A DNA stretch of 64,000 bases from JADJWR01 sp963847675 (GTDB lineage: Bacteria; Pseudomonadota; Gammaproteobacteria; Burkholderiales; Burkholderiaceae_F): contig CAWKAP010000010.1 of assembly GCA_963847675.1 (NCBI GenBank), positions 1 through 64,000 of the forward strand. Reading direction: 5' to 3'. Position 1 is the first letter of the stretch, and each line of letters begins with the position of its first letter. Both the position numbers and the translations under genes were made by a program. The notes under the pieces are model-generated. The model saw only the letters and a list, made by a program, of their open reading frames with translations. It made no database searches and was not told the origin of the DNA. Of this stretch, positions 45,048 to 59,933 are shown one piece after another.

Positions 45048-45809
45048 ATGGAACCGCAGATCACTTCCCTCGCCGCGCAGGCATTCGCGGCCTTCTCCCT
45101 CGCACTGGTCGGCGGACTGCACTGCGCGGGAATGTGCGGCGGCATCGTCGGCGCGTTGCAGCTGAACCGGCCGCGCGAGGTTGCGGCCTCGCGGCTGGCT
45201 GCCGGGTATCACGCCGGGCGCCTGACCAGCTACGCGCTGGCCGGCGTCCTTGCCGGGACTCTCGGCGCCGCGTTGTATGCGGCCGATGTGATGCCGGTGC
45301 AGGCGGCGCTGCTCACGGTCGGCAGCATGATGCTGCTGGCCATCGGCGCCTCGATGTTCGGCCGCGGCGCCTGGCTGAAGCGCATCGAGCCGGCCGGTGC
45401 CTGGCTGTGGCGCCTGATCGCCCCGCTCGCGCGCCGCGTCTACCCGCCGCGGACGGGATGGCAGGCGCTGGCGGCCGGCCTCGCCTGGGGCTGGATTCCG
45501 TGCGGAATGGTGTACGCGGCGCTGCCGCTCGCGCTGGTCGCTGGCGGGGCGCTGCAGGGCGCGCTGGTGATGCTCGCCTTTGGACTGGGCACGCTGCCGA
45601 ACATGCTGGCCGTCGACGCGGCCGTGCACGGCATCGGCCGCGCGGGACAGGCGGGCAGGGCGCGCACGCTGGCCTGGGTGAGGCCGCTGGCCGGTGCCGC
45701 AATCGTCGTCTTCGGCATTTCCGGGCTTGCGCACGCGGCCCGTGTGGCGGGCGTGGCCGGGTCGGAACATCCCGCGATCGCCATGTTTGCGCGCATCTGC
45801 CACCACTGA
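45048..45809 (+). CDS. SafE/TauE-type cytochrome-biogenesis-like membrane protein
   Basis: 253 residues, six predicted helices. ALVGGLHCAGMCGGIVGAL holds the HC and MC pair and GLAWGWIPCGMVYAALPLALVAGG the PCG motif, both usual in the family placed next to cbb3 and copper genes. It probably handles metal or thiol transfer across the membrane. Downstream of hemN by 63 bases and perhaps in its operon. Confidence 0.85.
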   Translation: MEPQITSLAAQAFAAFSLALVGGLHCAGMCGGIVGALQLNRPREVAASRLAAGYHAGRLTSYALAGVLAGTLGAALYAADVMPVQAALLTVGSMMLLAIGASMFGRGAWLKRIEPAGAWLWRLIAPLARRVYPPRTGWQALAAGLAWGWIPCGMVYAALPLALVAGGALQGALVMLAFGLGTLPNMLAVDAAVHGIGRAGQAGRARTLAWVRPLAGAAIVVFGISGLAHAARVAGVAGSEHPAIAMFARICHH

Positions 45810-45920
45810 CCGGCCACGGCTGAACATACTCCCGGCGCTGGGCGCAGAACGGTCTTCAATGGTTCCGGCGGCTCAGCGGCTGGCTGCGCTGCGGCCGCTC
45901 ACTGCTCGCCGGTCACCGAT

Positions 45921-46853
45921 TCAGAGCCAGGCAGCCAGCAGTGTGCCGATCGTCAGCATCGCGCCGTAGATCAGCTGCAGCATCACGGTGCGCATCAGCA
46001 GGCCGTTGAAAGCGACGCCCGGCGGTGTCGTGGGCAGGGCGCGCACGAGGCCGATCGCAGCCGGCAGCGCCAGCACGGGCAGCCAGAGCAGATGGCTGCC
46101 GGTCTGCCAGACCAGCAGCGGCACGGCGGCGAACGGCAGCAGCATCAGCACCGCATAGAGCCGCGCCGACGCGCGCGCACCGAACAGCACGCCGAAGGTG
46201 CGCCGGCCGGTGCTCGAATCGTGGCCGATGTCACGATGATTGTTGACGACCAGTACCGCGGCCGCCAGCATGCCGATCGCGGCGCCGACGGTGAAGAGCG
46301 CCGGCGTCACTGCGCCAAGCTGCACGTAACCGCTGCCGGCGACCGCAATGAGCCCGAAAAAGACGAACACCATCAGTTCGCCGAGGGGCGTGTAGGCAAT
46401 CGGCCGCGGCCCGCCCATGTAGCCGAGTGCCACGGCGATCGACGCGAGACCCATCAGCAGCACCGGCAGTCCCCAGCGCGCAACGAGCGGCAGTCCGATC
46501 AGCAGGGTCGCCGCCACCGCCAGCGCAATCGCCAGCCTGACCTCGCGCGGGGTCAGCAGCCCGCTCGAGGTCGCTCGCGGCAGGCCGACGCGGGTGCCGG
46601 TCTCGGCGCCGCGCGCCGTGTACCCGACGTCGTTCTGCAGGTTGGCGATCGCCTGCAGCAGCACCGAGGCGACCAGTGCGAGCGAGGCGAACAGCACGTC
46701 GACCTGCCGGCTTGCCAGATAGGCAAAGCTCGTGCCGACGAACACCGGGACGGTTGCGATCCAGAGCGTTCGCGTGCGGATCGCAATGCGCCAGGCATCG
46801 AGCGAACCCGGGCGCACTTCGATGCGGACGGGGGCGGGAGCGGGTGAGGACAT
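45921..46853 (-). CDS. menA: UbiA-family prenyltransferase, MenA-like
   Basis: 310 residues with about nine helices. The first Asp-rich region is NLQNDVGYTARGAETGTRVGLPRATSSGLLT and the second NNHRDIGHDSSTGRRTFGVLFG. The pattern and length fit 1,4-dihydroxy-2-naphthoate prenyltransferase, but the second Asp of the first motif is replaced by Tyr, as in some betaproteobacterial relatives. No other menaquinone gene is in the window, so a different aromatic acceptor is possible. Confidence 0.75.
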   Translation of the reverse strand: MSSPAPAPVRIEVRPGSLDAWRIAIRTRTLWIATVPVFVGTSFAYLASRQVDVLFASLALVASVLLQAIANLQNDVGYTARGAETGTRVGLPRATSSGLLTPREVRLAIALAVAATLLIGLPLVARWGLPVLLMGLASIAVALGYMGGPRPIAYTPLGELMVFVFFGLIAVAGSGYVQLGAVTPALFTVGAAIGMLAAAVLVVNNHRDIGHDSSTGRRTFGVLFGARASARLYAVLMLLPFAAVPLLVWQTGSHLLWLPVLALPAAIGLVRALPTTPPGVAFNGLLMRTVMLQLIYGAMLTIGTLLAAWL

Positions 46854-47130
46854 TGGATAGGGTTCGGGCAACTGGCCGGAAAATACCGCGAATCGCCGCG
46901 GCGCGGCGGCGCATGATGAACCGTTCGCACCGGAGAACGGGCGCGGCGAGTATGCGGTGCGTCTCCCCGCCGTGCTTGACCTCGCGCAAGTGCGGCCGCA
47001 AGGCGCACCGGCGGCAGGCCCGGCGCTGATTTCGGAGGGGGCCGGCGGAGGCGCTTGATATCATCCTCCGCCTTCGATCCCGTCGGGCGAGCCGCGGTTG
47101 CCGCAGCCGCTCGCCCCTCCCCTCCGACCC

Positions 47131-49770
<2,640 letters not shown>

Positions 49771-49886
49771 GCGCTTCGCCGCGCGGTGCCACGCTGCGTC
49801 GTGTCGGGGGCTGCCGTGGCTACGAGTGGCGCGCGCCTGCGAAGTAGACTGGCTGCCTCCGCTGCGCTGAATCAAGCCGCTCCTGC

Positions 49887-50126
49887 ATGACCGCCGCAAT
49901 CCGCTTCGACAAGGAACTCGACGCCAGGGGCCTGAGCTGCCCGCTGCCGATCCTGCGCGCCAAGAAGGCGCTCGCCGAACTGACGAGCGGCCAGGTATTG
50001 AAGATCGTTGCCACCGACCCCGGATCGATCCGCGATTTCAGGGCCTTTGCCAAGCAGACCGGCAACGAGTTGCTGGCGCAGGAAGAGGTCGACGAGCTTT
50101 TCGTCCATTTCCTGAAGCGGCGCTGA
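49887..50126 (+). CDS. tusA: TusA-family sulfurtransferase
   Basis: 79 residues. LDARGLSCPLPILRAKKAL carries the active-site cysteine in CPxP, and the short beta-alpha-beta-alpha fold ends with ELLAQEEVDELFVHFLKRR. It relays sulfur as a persulfide in tRNA thiolation or other sulfur trafficking. Starts 116 bases after alaS. Confidence 0.9.
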   Translation: MTAAIRFDKELDARGLSCPLPILRAKKALAELTSGQVLKIVATDPGSIRDFRAFAKQTGNELLAQEEVDELFVHFLKRR

Positions 50127-50131
50127 CGACG

Positions 50132-50575
50132 GTGCGGAAGTTCCTGTTCCTCGGCGTGCCGCTGGCCGGCGGCCTGATCGCGCTGTACCTCTGGGCCGCG
50201 CTGAGCTGGGACTATTCCACGGGCGAGCGCGCCGGCTGGGTGCAGAAGTTCAGCCGCAAGGGCTGGATCTGCAAGACCTGGGAGGGCGAACTGGCGATGG
50301 TGACGATGCCCGGCGCCGCGCAGGAGAAGTTCTTCTTCACCGTGTGGGACGACGGGGTGGCGCGGCAGATCAACGCTGCGATGGGCAAGCGCGTCTCCCT
50401 GCACTATGACGAAAAGGTCGGCCTGCCGACCAGCTGCTTCGGCGAAACGCGGCACTGGGTCGACAAGGTGACGGTCGTGCAGGACATCCCGCTGGCGCCC
50501 GGCATCACCGTGCCCACGACACCGCCGCCCTCCGCCCCGGACGATCGAAAGGTCACCCCGCTGCCGGCGAAGTAG
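50132..50575 (+). CDS. Hypothetical membrane-anchored protein
   Basis: 147 residues with one N-terminal helix (FLFLGVPLAGGLIALYLWAAL), then a soluble part containing KGWICKTWEGELAMVTMPG and LPTSCFGETRHWVDKV. It resembles small conserved betaproteobacterial proteins of unknown function. The start is GTG 50132, 5 bases after tusA, so probably cotranscribed. Confidence 0.8.
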   Translation: MRKFLFLGVPLAGGLIALYLWAALSWDYSTGERAGWVQKFSRKGWICKTWEGELAMVTMPGAAQEKFFFTVWDDGVARQINAAMGKRVSLHYDEKVGLPTSCFGETRHWVDKVTVVQDIPLAPGITVPTTPPPSAPDDRKVTPLPAK

Positions 50576-50663
50576 TGACCCAGCCAGTGCCTGCCCGGCG
50601 AGCGATCCGCCCGTCGCTTCCGGCTGTGGCGGGTCTTGGCCGGTCGCGCGGCCTGCGGTCTCG

Positions 50664-51089
50664 CTACTTCGCTTGCAGCGTCGACAGGTATTCGATCAAC
50701 GCCAGGATCCGTGCGCGAACGAAAGCACGCTCGTCATACGGCATGTCGACGAAGTATTTCGCCGCTTCGACGCGATACCGCTGACCCCAGATCGGCATCT
50801 CTCGCGTGCCGTGCGCTCTCAGGGTATTGGTCCCGTCGACAGTCTCGTAGACGCGCTCGAACGGAAACACGCCACCGTTTCGCCTCTGCAGCGTGGTCAG
50901 GTCGGGCACCTGGCCGGTCATCATCCCGCCGAATGCACCAAAGCCTGTCGCCTTCTCGCCATGGCAGACGGCGCAGCTGTTCATGAACTCGTACTGGCCA
51001 AGCTTCGAAGGTTCTGCCGCGAACGCCATAGTCGCAAGCGCAGCCATGGCGCCGAAGGCGAACACGCGAGTAATCGCCCTGCTTTTCAT
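50664..51089 (-). CDS. Periplasmic mono-haem cytochrome c
   Basis: 141 residues. A signal peptide (ITRVFAFGAMAALATMAFAAE) precedes one haem site, SCAVCHGEKATGFG, with the methionine ligand probably in TREMPIWGQRY. Single-domain c-type cytochrome for electron transfer. AAGGAG stands 6 bases before ATG 51089. Confidence 0.88.
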   Translation of the reverse strand: MKSRAITRVFAFGAMAALATMAFAAEPSKLGQYEFMNSCAVCHGEKATGFGAFGGMMTGQVPDLTTLQRRNGGVFPFERVYETVDGTNTLRAHGTREMPIWGQRYRVEAAKYFVDMPYDERAFVRARILALIEYLSTLQAK

Positions 51090-51364
51090 CGCTTTCTCCT
51101 TGCCGAAACCGCCTCTGCGGCCGGTTGTCAGTCACAGAGGCACCGACACGAACATGCTTCTCCCTTCGCGTGCATGCGGATTGACGGCAATCAAACGACA
51201 CCTAGAGTCCTCGTTCCGCCGTCGGAGCGGCGATTGAATGACACCTCATCGGGGATCGAGCGCGCGCGCTGGCGGAGCGACGGCGCTGCGGCCGCGATAA
51301 TGGGCAATTGCCACGGTCGTGGTCCTCGGATGCCTGTTTGCGGGCGATACCCTCGGAACTGCAC

Positions 51365-52026
51365 ATGAACTCGAAACTCCTTCTCACGCCACTGGAAGCC
51401 CGCGTGCTCGGCGTGCTGGTCGAAAAGGAAAAGACCGTCCCGGACACGTACCCCTTGTCGATGAATGCGCTCGTCTCCGGCTGCAACCAGAAGAACAATC
51501 GCGATCCGGTGATCAAGGTGACTGACGCCGAAGTGCTCGCGGCAGTCGACGACTTGAAACGGCGCACGTTGGTGATCGAGTCCAGCGGCTCGCGGGTCAT
51601 GCGGTTTTCGCATAACGTCGGCCGGGTGCTGCGCGTGCCGGATCAGTCGGTCGCGATCCTGGCCGCGCTGATGCTGCGCGGGCCGCAGACTGCCGGCGAG
51701 CTGCGCATGAACACCGAGAGGCTGCACGGCTTTGCCGACATCTCGTCGGTGGAAGCGTTCCTCAATGAGCTCGGCGAGCGCCCCGCCGAGGCTGGCGGTC
51801 CGCTGGTAACGAAGCTGCCGCGCCAGCCGGGCGAGCGCGAGCAGCGCTGGGCGCAACTGCTCACCGGGACGCCGCCGGTCACCGCGCCGGTCCTCGAGGC
51901 TGTGCAGCTCCGGTGGGCGCGACCGACCTGTCGGCGCAGGTGCAACGGCTGGCGGCTGAAGTCGAACAGCTGCGCGACGAACTGGCCGCGCTGCGGGCGA
52001 CGTTCGCCGAGAAGGGCCGGCAGTGA
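51365..52026 (+). CDS. yceH: YceH family (UPF0502) protein (one frame break)
   Basis: About 220 residues if repaired. Two winged-helix units (LTPLEARVLGVLVEKEKTVPDTYPLSMNAL, CNQKNNRDPVIKVTDAEV and ILAALMLRGPQTAGELRMNTERLHGF) are followed by a coiled-coil tail, LSAQVQRLAAEVEQLRDELAAL. One base seems missing near 51912, where QLR should continue into VGATDLSAQ. The stop overlaps the mutarotase start (GTGA). Confidence 0.9.
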
Positions 52027-52874
52027 CCACCGCCGGGGACGATTGCCGGGTCGATTTTCTCGGCCAGCCGGCGATCTCGCTGCGCGCGCCCGGCGGCGCG
52101 GCGGCCGTTGTGCTGCTGCATGGCGCGCAGGTGGTGTCCTGGCAGCCAGCCGGCAGCGGCGAGCGGCTGTTCCTCTCGGAACGCTCGCGCTTCGGCGCCG
52201 GCGAGGCGGTGCGCGGTGGCGTGCCGGTGATCTTTCCGCAGTTCAGCGAGCGCGGGGCGTTGCCGCGACACGGTTTCGTCCGTACCCGCGCCTGGACGCC
52301 AACGCGCGCCGAGGCGGGGGCCGACGATGCGCTGGCCGTGCTGCAGCTGACCGACGACGAGGACACGCGCGCGCTGTGGCCGCATGCGTTCGCACTCGAG
52401 CTGACCGTCTGCCTGCGCGGCGAGCGGCTCGATGTCGAACTGGAGGTGACCAACACCGGCGAGGAACCGTTCGATTTCATGGCCGCCCTGCACACCTACC
52501 TGCGCGTCGCCGAGGTCGAAGCGGCACGACTGACGGGATTGAGCGGCTGCAGTTACGAGGACTCGGTCACGAGGATGACGCGCGTCGACGCGGCCGACGC
52601 CGTGCGCATCGGCGCGGAGGTCGACCGCATCTACTTCGACGTGGGCACGCCGCTCGTCCTCAGCGGGGAACGGCAGCGCCTGCGCGTCGAGGCGGCGAAC
52701 TTCCCCGACGTCGTGGTGTGGAATCCCTGGCAGGAGAAGGCCGCGGCGATGACCGACCTGGCGCCGGGCGACTTCCGCCGCTTCCTGTGCGTCGAGGCAG
52801 CGCTGATCGGCAGGCCGGTGCAGCTCGCCGCCGGCGAGCAGTGGTGGGGCCGGCAGACGCTGACTGCCGGCTGA
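52023..52874 (+). CDS. D-hexose-6-phosphate mutarotase (aldose 1-epimerase family)
   Basis: 283 residues. LHGAQVVSWQPAGSGERLFLS, VRGGVPVIFPQFSERG, LPRHGFVRTRAW and DFMAALHTYLRVAEVE are the YeaD blocks, with catalytic His in HGF and HTY. It interconverts anomers of hexose 6-phosphates. Starts with GTG 52023, coupled to yceH. Confidence 0.9.
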   Translation: MTTAGDDCRVDFLGQPAISLRAPGGAAAVVLLHGAQVVSWQPAGSGERLFLSERSRFGAGEAVRGGVPVIFPQFSERGALPRHGFVRTRAWTPTRAEAGADDALAVLQLTDDEDTRALWPHAFALELTVCLRGERLDVELEVTNTGEEPFDFMAALHTYLRVAEVEAARLTGLSGCSYEDSVTRMTRVDAADAVRIGAEVDRIYFDVGTPLVLSGERQRLRVEAANFPDVVVWNPWQEKAAAMTDLAPGDFRRFLCVEAALIGRPVQLAAGEQWWGRQTLTAG

Positions 52875-52887
52875 TCGCGCGGCGCGG

Positions 52888-55746
<2,859 letters not shown>

Positions 55747-56021
55747 TCGCTTGCGCGCTCCGTCTTCGGGCATCGGTCCGTTTGAATTTTACGGGGATCG
55801 TCTCTGCGCTCGTTCGTGCCGCACTCGAAACCCGCCCTGCCGCATGAGTTGCGCCTCTTTCCCGAATCCGATCCGCGCCGGAATGATCGCGGCCTTGCCG
55901 GCCGCTGCCTTGCTGCGGCCGACGCCGTCCACGGCAGCCGATGTCAGGCCGGCGCACGCGCCGCTGACGAGACCGGGGGGCGCAGCGGCCGCGGGCGCCC
56001 GCCCGCCGACCGCGCGGATCC

Positions 56022-56645
56022 TCAGCGTCGGTGGGTGTCTTCGCCCTGGCGCGAGAGTTCCTCGCGCAGCGCCCGCTCGACGAGGTCCTGCAGCGTGATA
56101 CGCAGCGCGAGCTGTGCTTCCTCGCCGAGCCGCGCCATCGCCTGTTCTATGGCAGGCTGCATCAGGTCGCGTACAGCCGCATTGACCTGCTCGTGCAGCC
56201 TTTCCGTCACCCGCTGCAGCACGGCAGTGCGCAGCGCCTCGGCGCGCTCCGCCAGCGCCTCTTCTTCGGCCAGCGGCAGCGCTGCGGCAGGCGCCTCCTG
56301 CGGCGCCTGTTCGACGACATCCTGCGGAGGTTCCTGGCTCGAAGCCTCGTCGGACTCGAGGGCAGGTTCCTGCTCCAGCAGATCGGCTTGCGCGACCGCG
56401 GGCTCCGCCTCCGGCGCGACGTCGGGAGGAAGTTCGACTTCGGCCTCGGCCGGGGAGTCGGCGGCGATGGCCTGGGTCGTGGCTTCGGTGCTGCCGGCCT
56501 CGGCCGGCGTGGCCGGCAGCAGCGCCGGCGGAAGCGCCGTGTCGAGATCGATCGCCGGCAGAAAGATGCGATCGGTCAGCACCGGGATCGACGGGTCGTC
56601 GATTGCGCCCAGGGTGGCCCCCGGCGGCGTGTGCGGCTGGCTCAT
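56022..56645 (-). CDS. Acidic Pro/Ala-rich protein between holC and valS
   Basis: 207 residues. Residues 1-110 are disordered and acidic, rich in Ala, Pro and Glu; the C-terminal third is helical (LRTAVLQRVTERLHEQVNAAVRDLMQPAIEQAM and following). No known domain, but a gene of this shape is usual at this locus in Burkholderiales. Follows holC by 28 bases. Possibly a cell-envelope or polymerase accessory; not known. Confidence 0.8.
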   Translation of the reverse strand: MSQPHTPPGATLGAIDDPSIPVLTDRIFLPAIDLDTALPPALLPATPAEAGSTEATTQAIAADSPAEAEVELPPDVAPEAEPAVAQADLLEQEPALESDEASSQEPPQDVVEQAPQEAPAAALPLAEEEALAERAEALRTAVLQRVTERLHEQVNAAVRDLMQPAIEQAMARLGEEAQLALRITLQDLVERALREELSRQGEDTHRR

Positions 56646-56673
56646 TGCGCTGCCTCGTTGTGGACACTCGCGC

Positions 56674-57109
56674 TCATTCGGCGCCCCGGTCGTGCGCCTG
56701 TGGCGCGTAGCCTGCTTCGCGGTAGACGCGGAAGCGTTCGCGCGCGCGCAGGCGGTCGTCGTCGTCGCGCGAAACGATTTCGATCAGGCGTTCGAACCGG
56801 CCGTTCAGCGACGGCAGCTCCGGCGGTACCTCGTCGTCGAGGTTGACCAGCACCGGGCAGGCCGCACCGAGTCCCTCGAGCGAAGCGGCCAGCAGTACCG
56901 GCGTTCGCGCGGCCAGCGGCGAGGCAGCGTCGACATGCGGCACGAAGTCGAGCGCGGAAAAGGTCCACAGCGCCGCATCGAGTCGCGCGAGCCGGTCGGC
57001 TATCGCGCGTGAACAGCAACACGCGGCAGTCCGATGCGCGCGCCCGCCGGACGACGCGGCAGGCGTAGTGCAGCCGATGCTCGACGTTGAAGTGAAAGTC
57101 GATGCGCAC
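56674..57109 (-). CDS. holC: DNA polymerase III chi subunit (one frame break)
   Basis: 144 residues if repaired. IDFHFNVEHRLHYACRVVRRA is the N-terminus; LWTFSALDFVPH, VLLAASLEGLGAACPVLVNLDDEVPPEL and FERLIEIVSRDDDDRLRARERFRVYREAG follow. It links the clamp loader to SSB. The frame breaks near 57001-57003, where LLFTRD and ADRLARLDAAL are separated by one extra base. The start is GTG 57109. Confidence 0.9.
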
Positions 57110-57169
57110 GGCCGGATCATAGCCAGCGCTGCGCCGTGCCGCGCGGCCGGCCCGGCCCGCTCCGGCGGA

Positions 57170-58660
57170 TCAGCCGGCCCGCTGCATCAGGAACTGGGTC
57201 AACAGGGGCACGGGCCGCCCGGTCGCGCCTTTCGACTGGCCGCCTTTCCAGGCGGTGCCGGCGATGTCGAGGTGCGCCCACGGATAGGCCCTGGCGAAGC
57301 GTGCCAGGAAGCAGGCGCCGATCACTGCGCCGGCCTTGCCCGGCGAGCCGATGTTGGCCATGTCGGCGAAGTTCGACTTCAGCTGTTCCTGGTAGTCGTC
57401 CTGCACCGGCATCCGCCACGCCGGGTCGACCGCCGCCTTCGCGGCGGCCAGCAGTTCCTCCGCCAGAATGTCGTCGGTGCTGAACAGACCGGTATTGACC
57501 TCGCCGAGCGCAACCACGCACGCGCCGGTCAGCGTGGCGACATCGATCACCGCGGCCGGCTTGAAGCGCTCCACGTAGGTCAGCGCGTCGCACAGGATCA
57601 GCCGCCCTTCGGCATCGGTGTTCAGTACCTCGATCGTCTGGCCGGACATCGAGGTGACGATGTCGCCCGGCTTGTTTGCGGTGCCCGAGGGCAGGTTCTC
57701 GCATGCCGGCACCACGCCGACGACGTTGAGCTTGAGCTTCAGTTCGGCGACCGCGCGCATCGCGCCGAACACGGCTGCGGCGCCGCACATGTCGAACTTC
57801 ATCTCGTCCATCGTCGCCGCCGGCTTGATCGAGATGCCGCCGGAGTCGAAGGTGATCCCCTTGCCGACCAGCACGATCGGCTCGGCGGCCTTGCCCTTGC
57901 CTCCCGCTCCGTCGTACTTCATCACGATCAGCCGCGGCGGCTCGGCCGAACCCTTGCCTACCGACAGGAACGAGCCCATCTTCAGGGCCTCGATCCGCTT
58001 GCGGTCGAGGATCTCGACGCCGAGCCGGTGGCTGCGGCCGAGCTTCCTGGCCTCGTCGGCGAGGAAGCCCGGCGTGCAGATGTTGGCGGGCAGGTTGCCG
58101 AGCCGCTTGGCGAGTTCGGCGCCGTTGGCAATCGCCGCGCCCTGCGCCAGGCCGCGTTCGGAGGCGGCATCGCGTGCCGCCAGCACGAGCACGATGCGCT
58201 CGGGCCCGCCGTTGTCGTTTTCCTTTCGGCTCTTGAGTTCGTCGACGCGGAACACCGCCTCGCGCGCCGCCATCACGAGCTGGCGCGCCTGCCACAGGCC
58301 GTCCCGCCCCGCGGGCAGCCAGTCGACTGCCGCAATGGCCAGCTCCTTGACCGCGGGGCCGGCGCCCTTGACCGCCGCGCGCACCGCCTCGACGAAGGCC
58401 TTGTCGCTGAGCTCCTTGCGGTCGCCCAGGCCGACCATCAGTACCCGGGTCGCCGCCACGCCGGGCAGGCCGCGCAGCATCACGGTGCTGCCGCGCTTGC
58501 CGGTGGCATCGCCGCTCTTCACCGCCGAGCGCAGCGCCCCTTTCGACGCCGCATCGAGCGCGCGCGCCTGTGACGTCAGCTCTCCTTCGGCAAACACGCC
58601 GACGGCAATGCAGTCGGCCTTGACCGCCTCGGCGGCGGCGGTACGGGTGCTGAAGTCCAT
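57170..58660 (-). CDS. pepA: Leucyl aminopeptidase (cytosol aminopeptidase, M17)
   Basis: 496 residues. The metal-binding core VLVGKGITFDSGGISIKPAATMDEMKFDMCGAAAV and NTDAEGRLILCDALTYV, with the catalytic lysine and aspartates, are intact. It removes N-terminal residues and in E. coli also binds DNA. ATG 58660 is chosen; the frame runs open upstream. Divergent from lptF across 166 bases. Confidence 0.96.
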   Translation of the reverse strand: MDFSTRTAAAEAVKADCIAVGVFAEGELTSQARALDAASKGALRSAVKSGDATGKRGSTVMLRGLPGVAATRVLMVGLGDRKELSDKAFVEAVRAAVKGAGPAVKELAIAAVDWLPAGRDGLWQARQLVMAAREAVFRVDELKSRKENDNGGPERIVLVLAARDAASERGLAQGAAIANGAELAKRLGNLPANICTPGFLADEARKLGRSHRLGVEILDRKRIEALKMGSFLSVGKGSAEPPRLIVMKYDGAGGKGKAAEPIVLVGKGITFDSGGISIKPAATMDEMKFDMCGAAAVFGAMRAVAELKLKLNVVGVVPACENLPSGTANKPGDIVTSMSGQTIEVLNTDAEGRLILCDALTYVERFKPAAVIDVATLTGACVVALGEVNTGLFSTDDILAEELLAAAKAAVDPAWRMPVQDDYQEQLKSNFADMANIGSPGKAGAVIGACFLARFARAYPWAHLDIAGTAWKGGQSKGATGRPVPLLTQFLMQRAG

Positions 58661-58826
58661 CGGAGGCCTCTTCCTCGTGTTGTTGTCTGCCGACCCATGA
58701 GTGCGTCGGCGGCGCGCTGCGCGGGTCCCGTCGGCGACGCGGCGGAAAAGGCCGCGAGTATAGCGAGGCGACCCGCTGTGGCCCGCGCCGACGCGCCCGG
58801 GAGCGAGGCGCATAAACTGCCGGCCC

Positions 58827-59933
58827 ATGGTCTTCTCGCGCTCGATCGTCGCCGAGTTGTCGAACACGGCCGGTGCCGTGTTCACCGTGCTGTTCTCCAT
58901 CATCTTCTCGGTCGGGCTGGTGCGCATCCTCGGTCAGGCGGCCGTGGGCACGGTCGACAGCGGGGTGGTGTTCGCGATCGTCGCGCTGACCGCGCTCACC
59001 ACGCTGCCGACGGTGCTCGCGCTGACCCTGTTCGTCGCCGTCATCATGACCGTGTCGCGCAGCTTCCGGGATTCCGAGATGGTGGTGTGGCTCGCCGCCG
59101 GACAGAGCCTGCTGTCGTGGATCGGGCCGGTGGCCCGCTTCTCGGCGCCGATCGTGCTGCTGATCGCCGTGCTGTCGATGCTGATCACGCCATGGGCCAA
59201 CCAGCAGATTGCCGAAAGCAAGCAGCGTTTCGCGCAGCGCGACGATGTCAGCCGCGTGGCCGCCGGGCGTTTTATCGAATCGGCCGGGGCGCGGCGCGTT
59301 TTCTTCGTGGAGGCGGTCGACCTGCAGAACGCGACGGTGCGCAACCTGTTCGTCGCCCATCGAAGCCAGGGCCGCGAGGGCGTGATCGTCGCCCGCGAAG
59401 GCGTCATCGAAGTGCGGCCCGACGGCGACCGCTACCTGGTGATGCTGCAGGGGCGGCGCTACGAAGGCACGCCGGGCCAGCCGCAGTACCGGATGCTGGA
59501 GTTCGATCGTTACGGCATACGACTGGACACGAGGCCTGACGAGCCGCTCGCCGAGCTGAATGCGCGGGCCAAGCCGACACGGCAGCTGCTGCGCGAGCCG
59601 ACCTCCTTCCACCTCGGCGAACTGCTGTGGCGCGTCGGGCTGCCGATAGTGGCGTTGATGCTCGCGCTTCTTGCGATCCCGCTCGGCTACGTCAATCCGC
59701 GTGTCGGCCGGTCGGCCAACCTGATCATCGCCGTGCTGGTGTTTCTGCTTTACCACAACGGCATGTCGATCGTTCAGGCCTGGGTGCAGCAGGAGCGCCT
59801 GTCCTTCGCGGTCGGCGTGTGGGGCACCCACGCGGTGGCCGCCGGCCTGGCGATGCTGCTGTTCGTGCGCCGCGTTTACCTTCAACGCTGGCTTCCGCGC
59901 TGGATCACGGCGCGCCGCGCGGCCGCGCCATGA
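58827..59933 (+). CDS. lptF: LPS export ABC permease LptF
   Basis: 368 residues, six membrane helices in two blocks around a periplasmic beta-jellyroll. SLLSWIGPVARFSAPIVLLIAVLSMLITPWANQQ and LGELLWRVGLPIVALMLALLAIPLGYVNPRVGRSANL are typical. With LptG and LptB it pulls lipopolysaccharide out of the inner membrane. The stop overlaps the lptG start by 4 bases. Confidence 0.95.
   Translation: MVFSRSIVAELSNTAGAVFTVLFSIIFSVGLVRILGQAAVGTVDSGVVFAIVALTALTTLPTVLALTLFVAVIMTVSRSFRDSEMVVWLAAGQSLLSWIGPVARFSAPIVLLIAVLSMLITPWANQQIAESKQRFAQRDDVSRVAAGRFIESAGARRVFFVEAVDLQNATVRNLFVAHRSQGREGVIVAREGVIEVRPDGDRYLVMLQGRRYEGTPGQPQYRMLEFDRYGIRLDTRPDEPLAELNARAKPTRQLLREPTSFHLGELLWRVGLPIVALMLALLAIPLGYVNPRVGRSANLIIAVLVFLLYHNGMSIVQAWVQQERLSFAVGVWGTHAVAAGLAMLLFVRRVYLQRWLPRWITARRAAAP

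Noticed and set aside
55747..56021. A possible gene between valS and the acidic protein
   Set aside because: Open frames exist on both strands but none has a ribosome site, a domain or a coding-like composition distinct from background.
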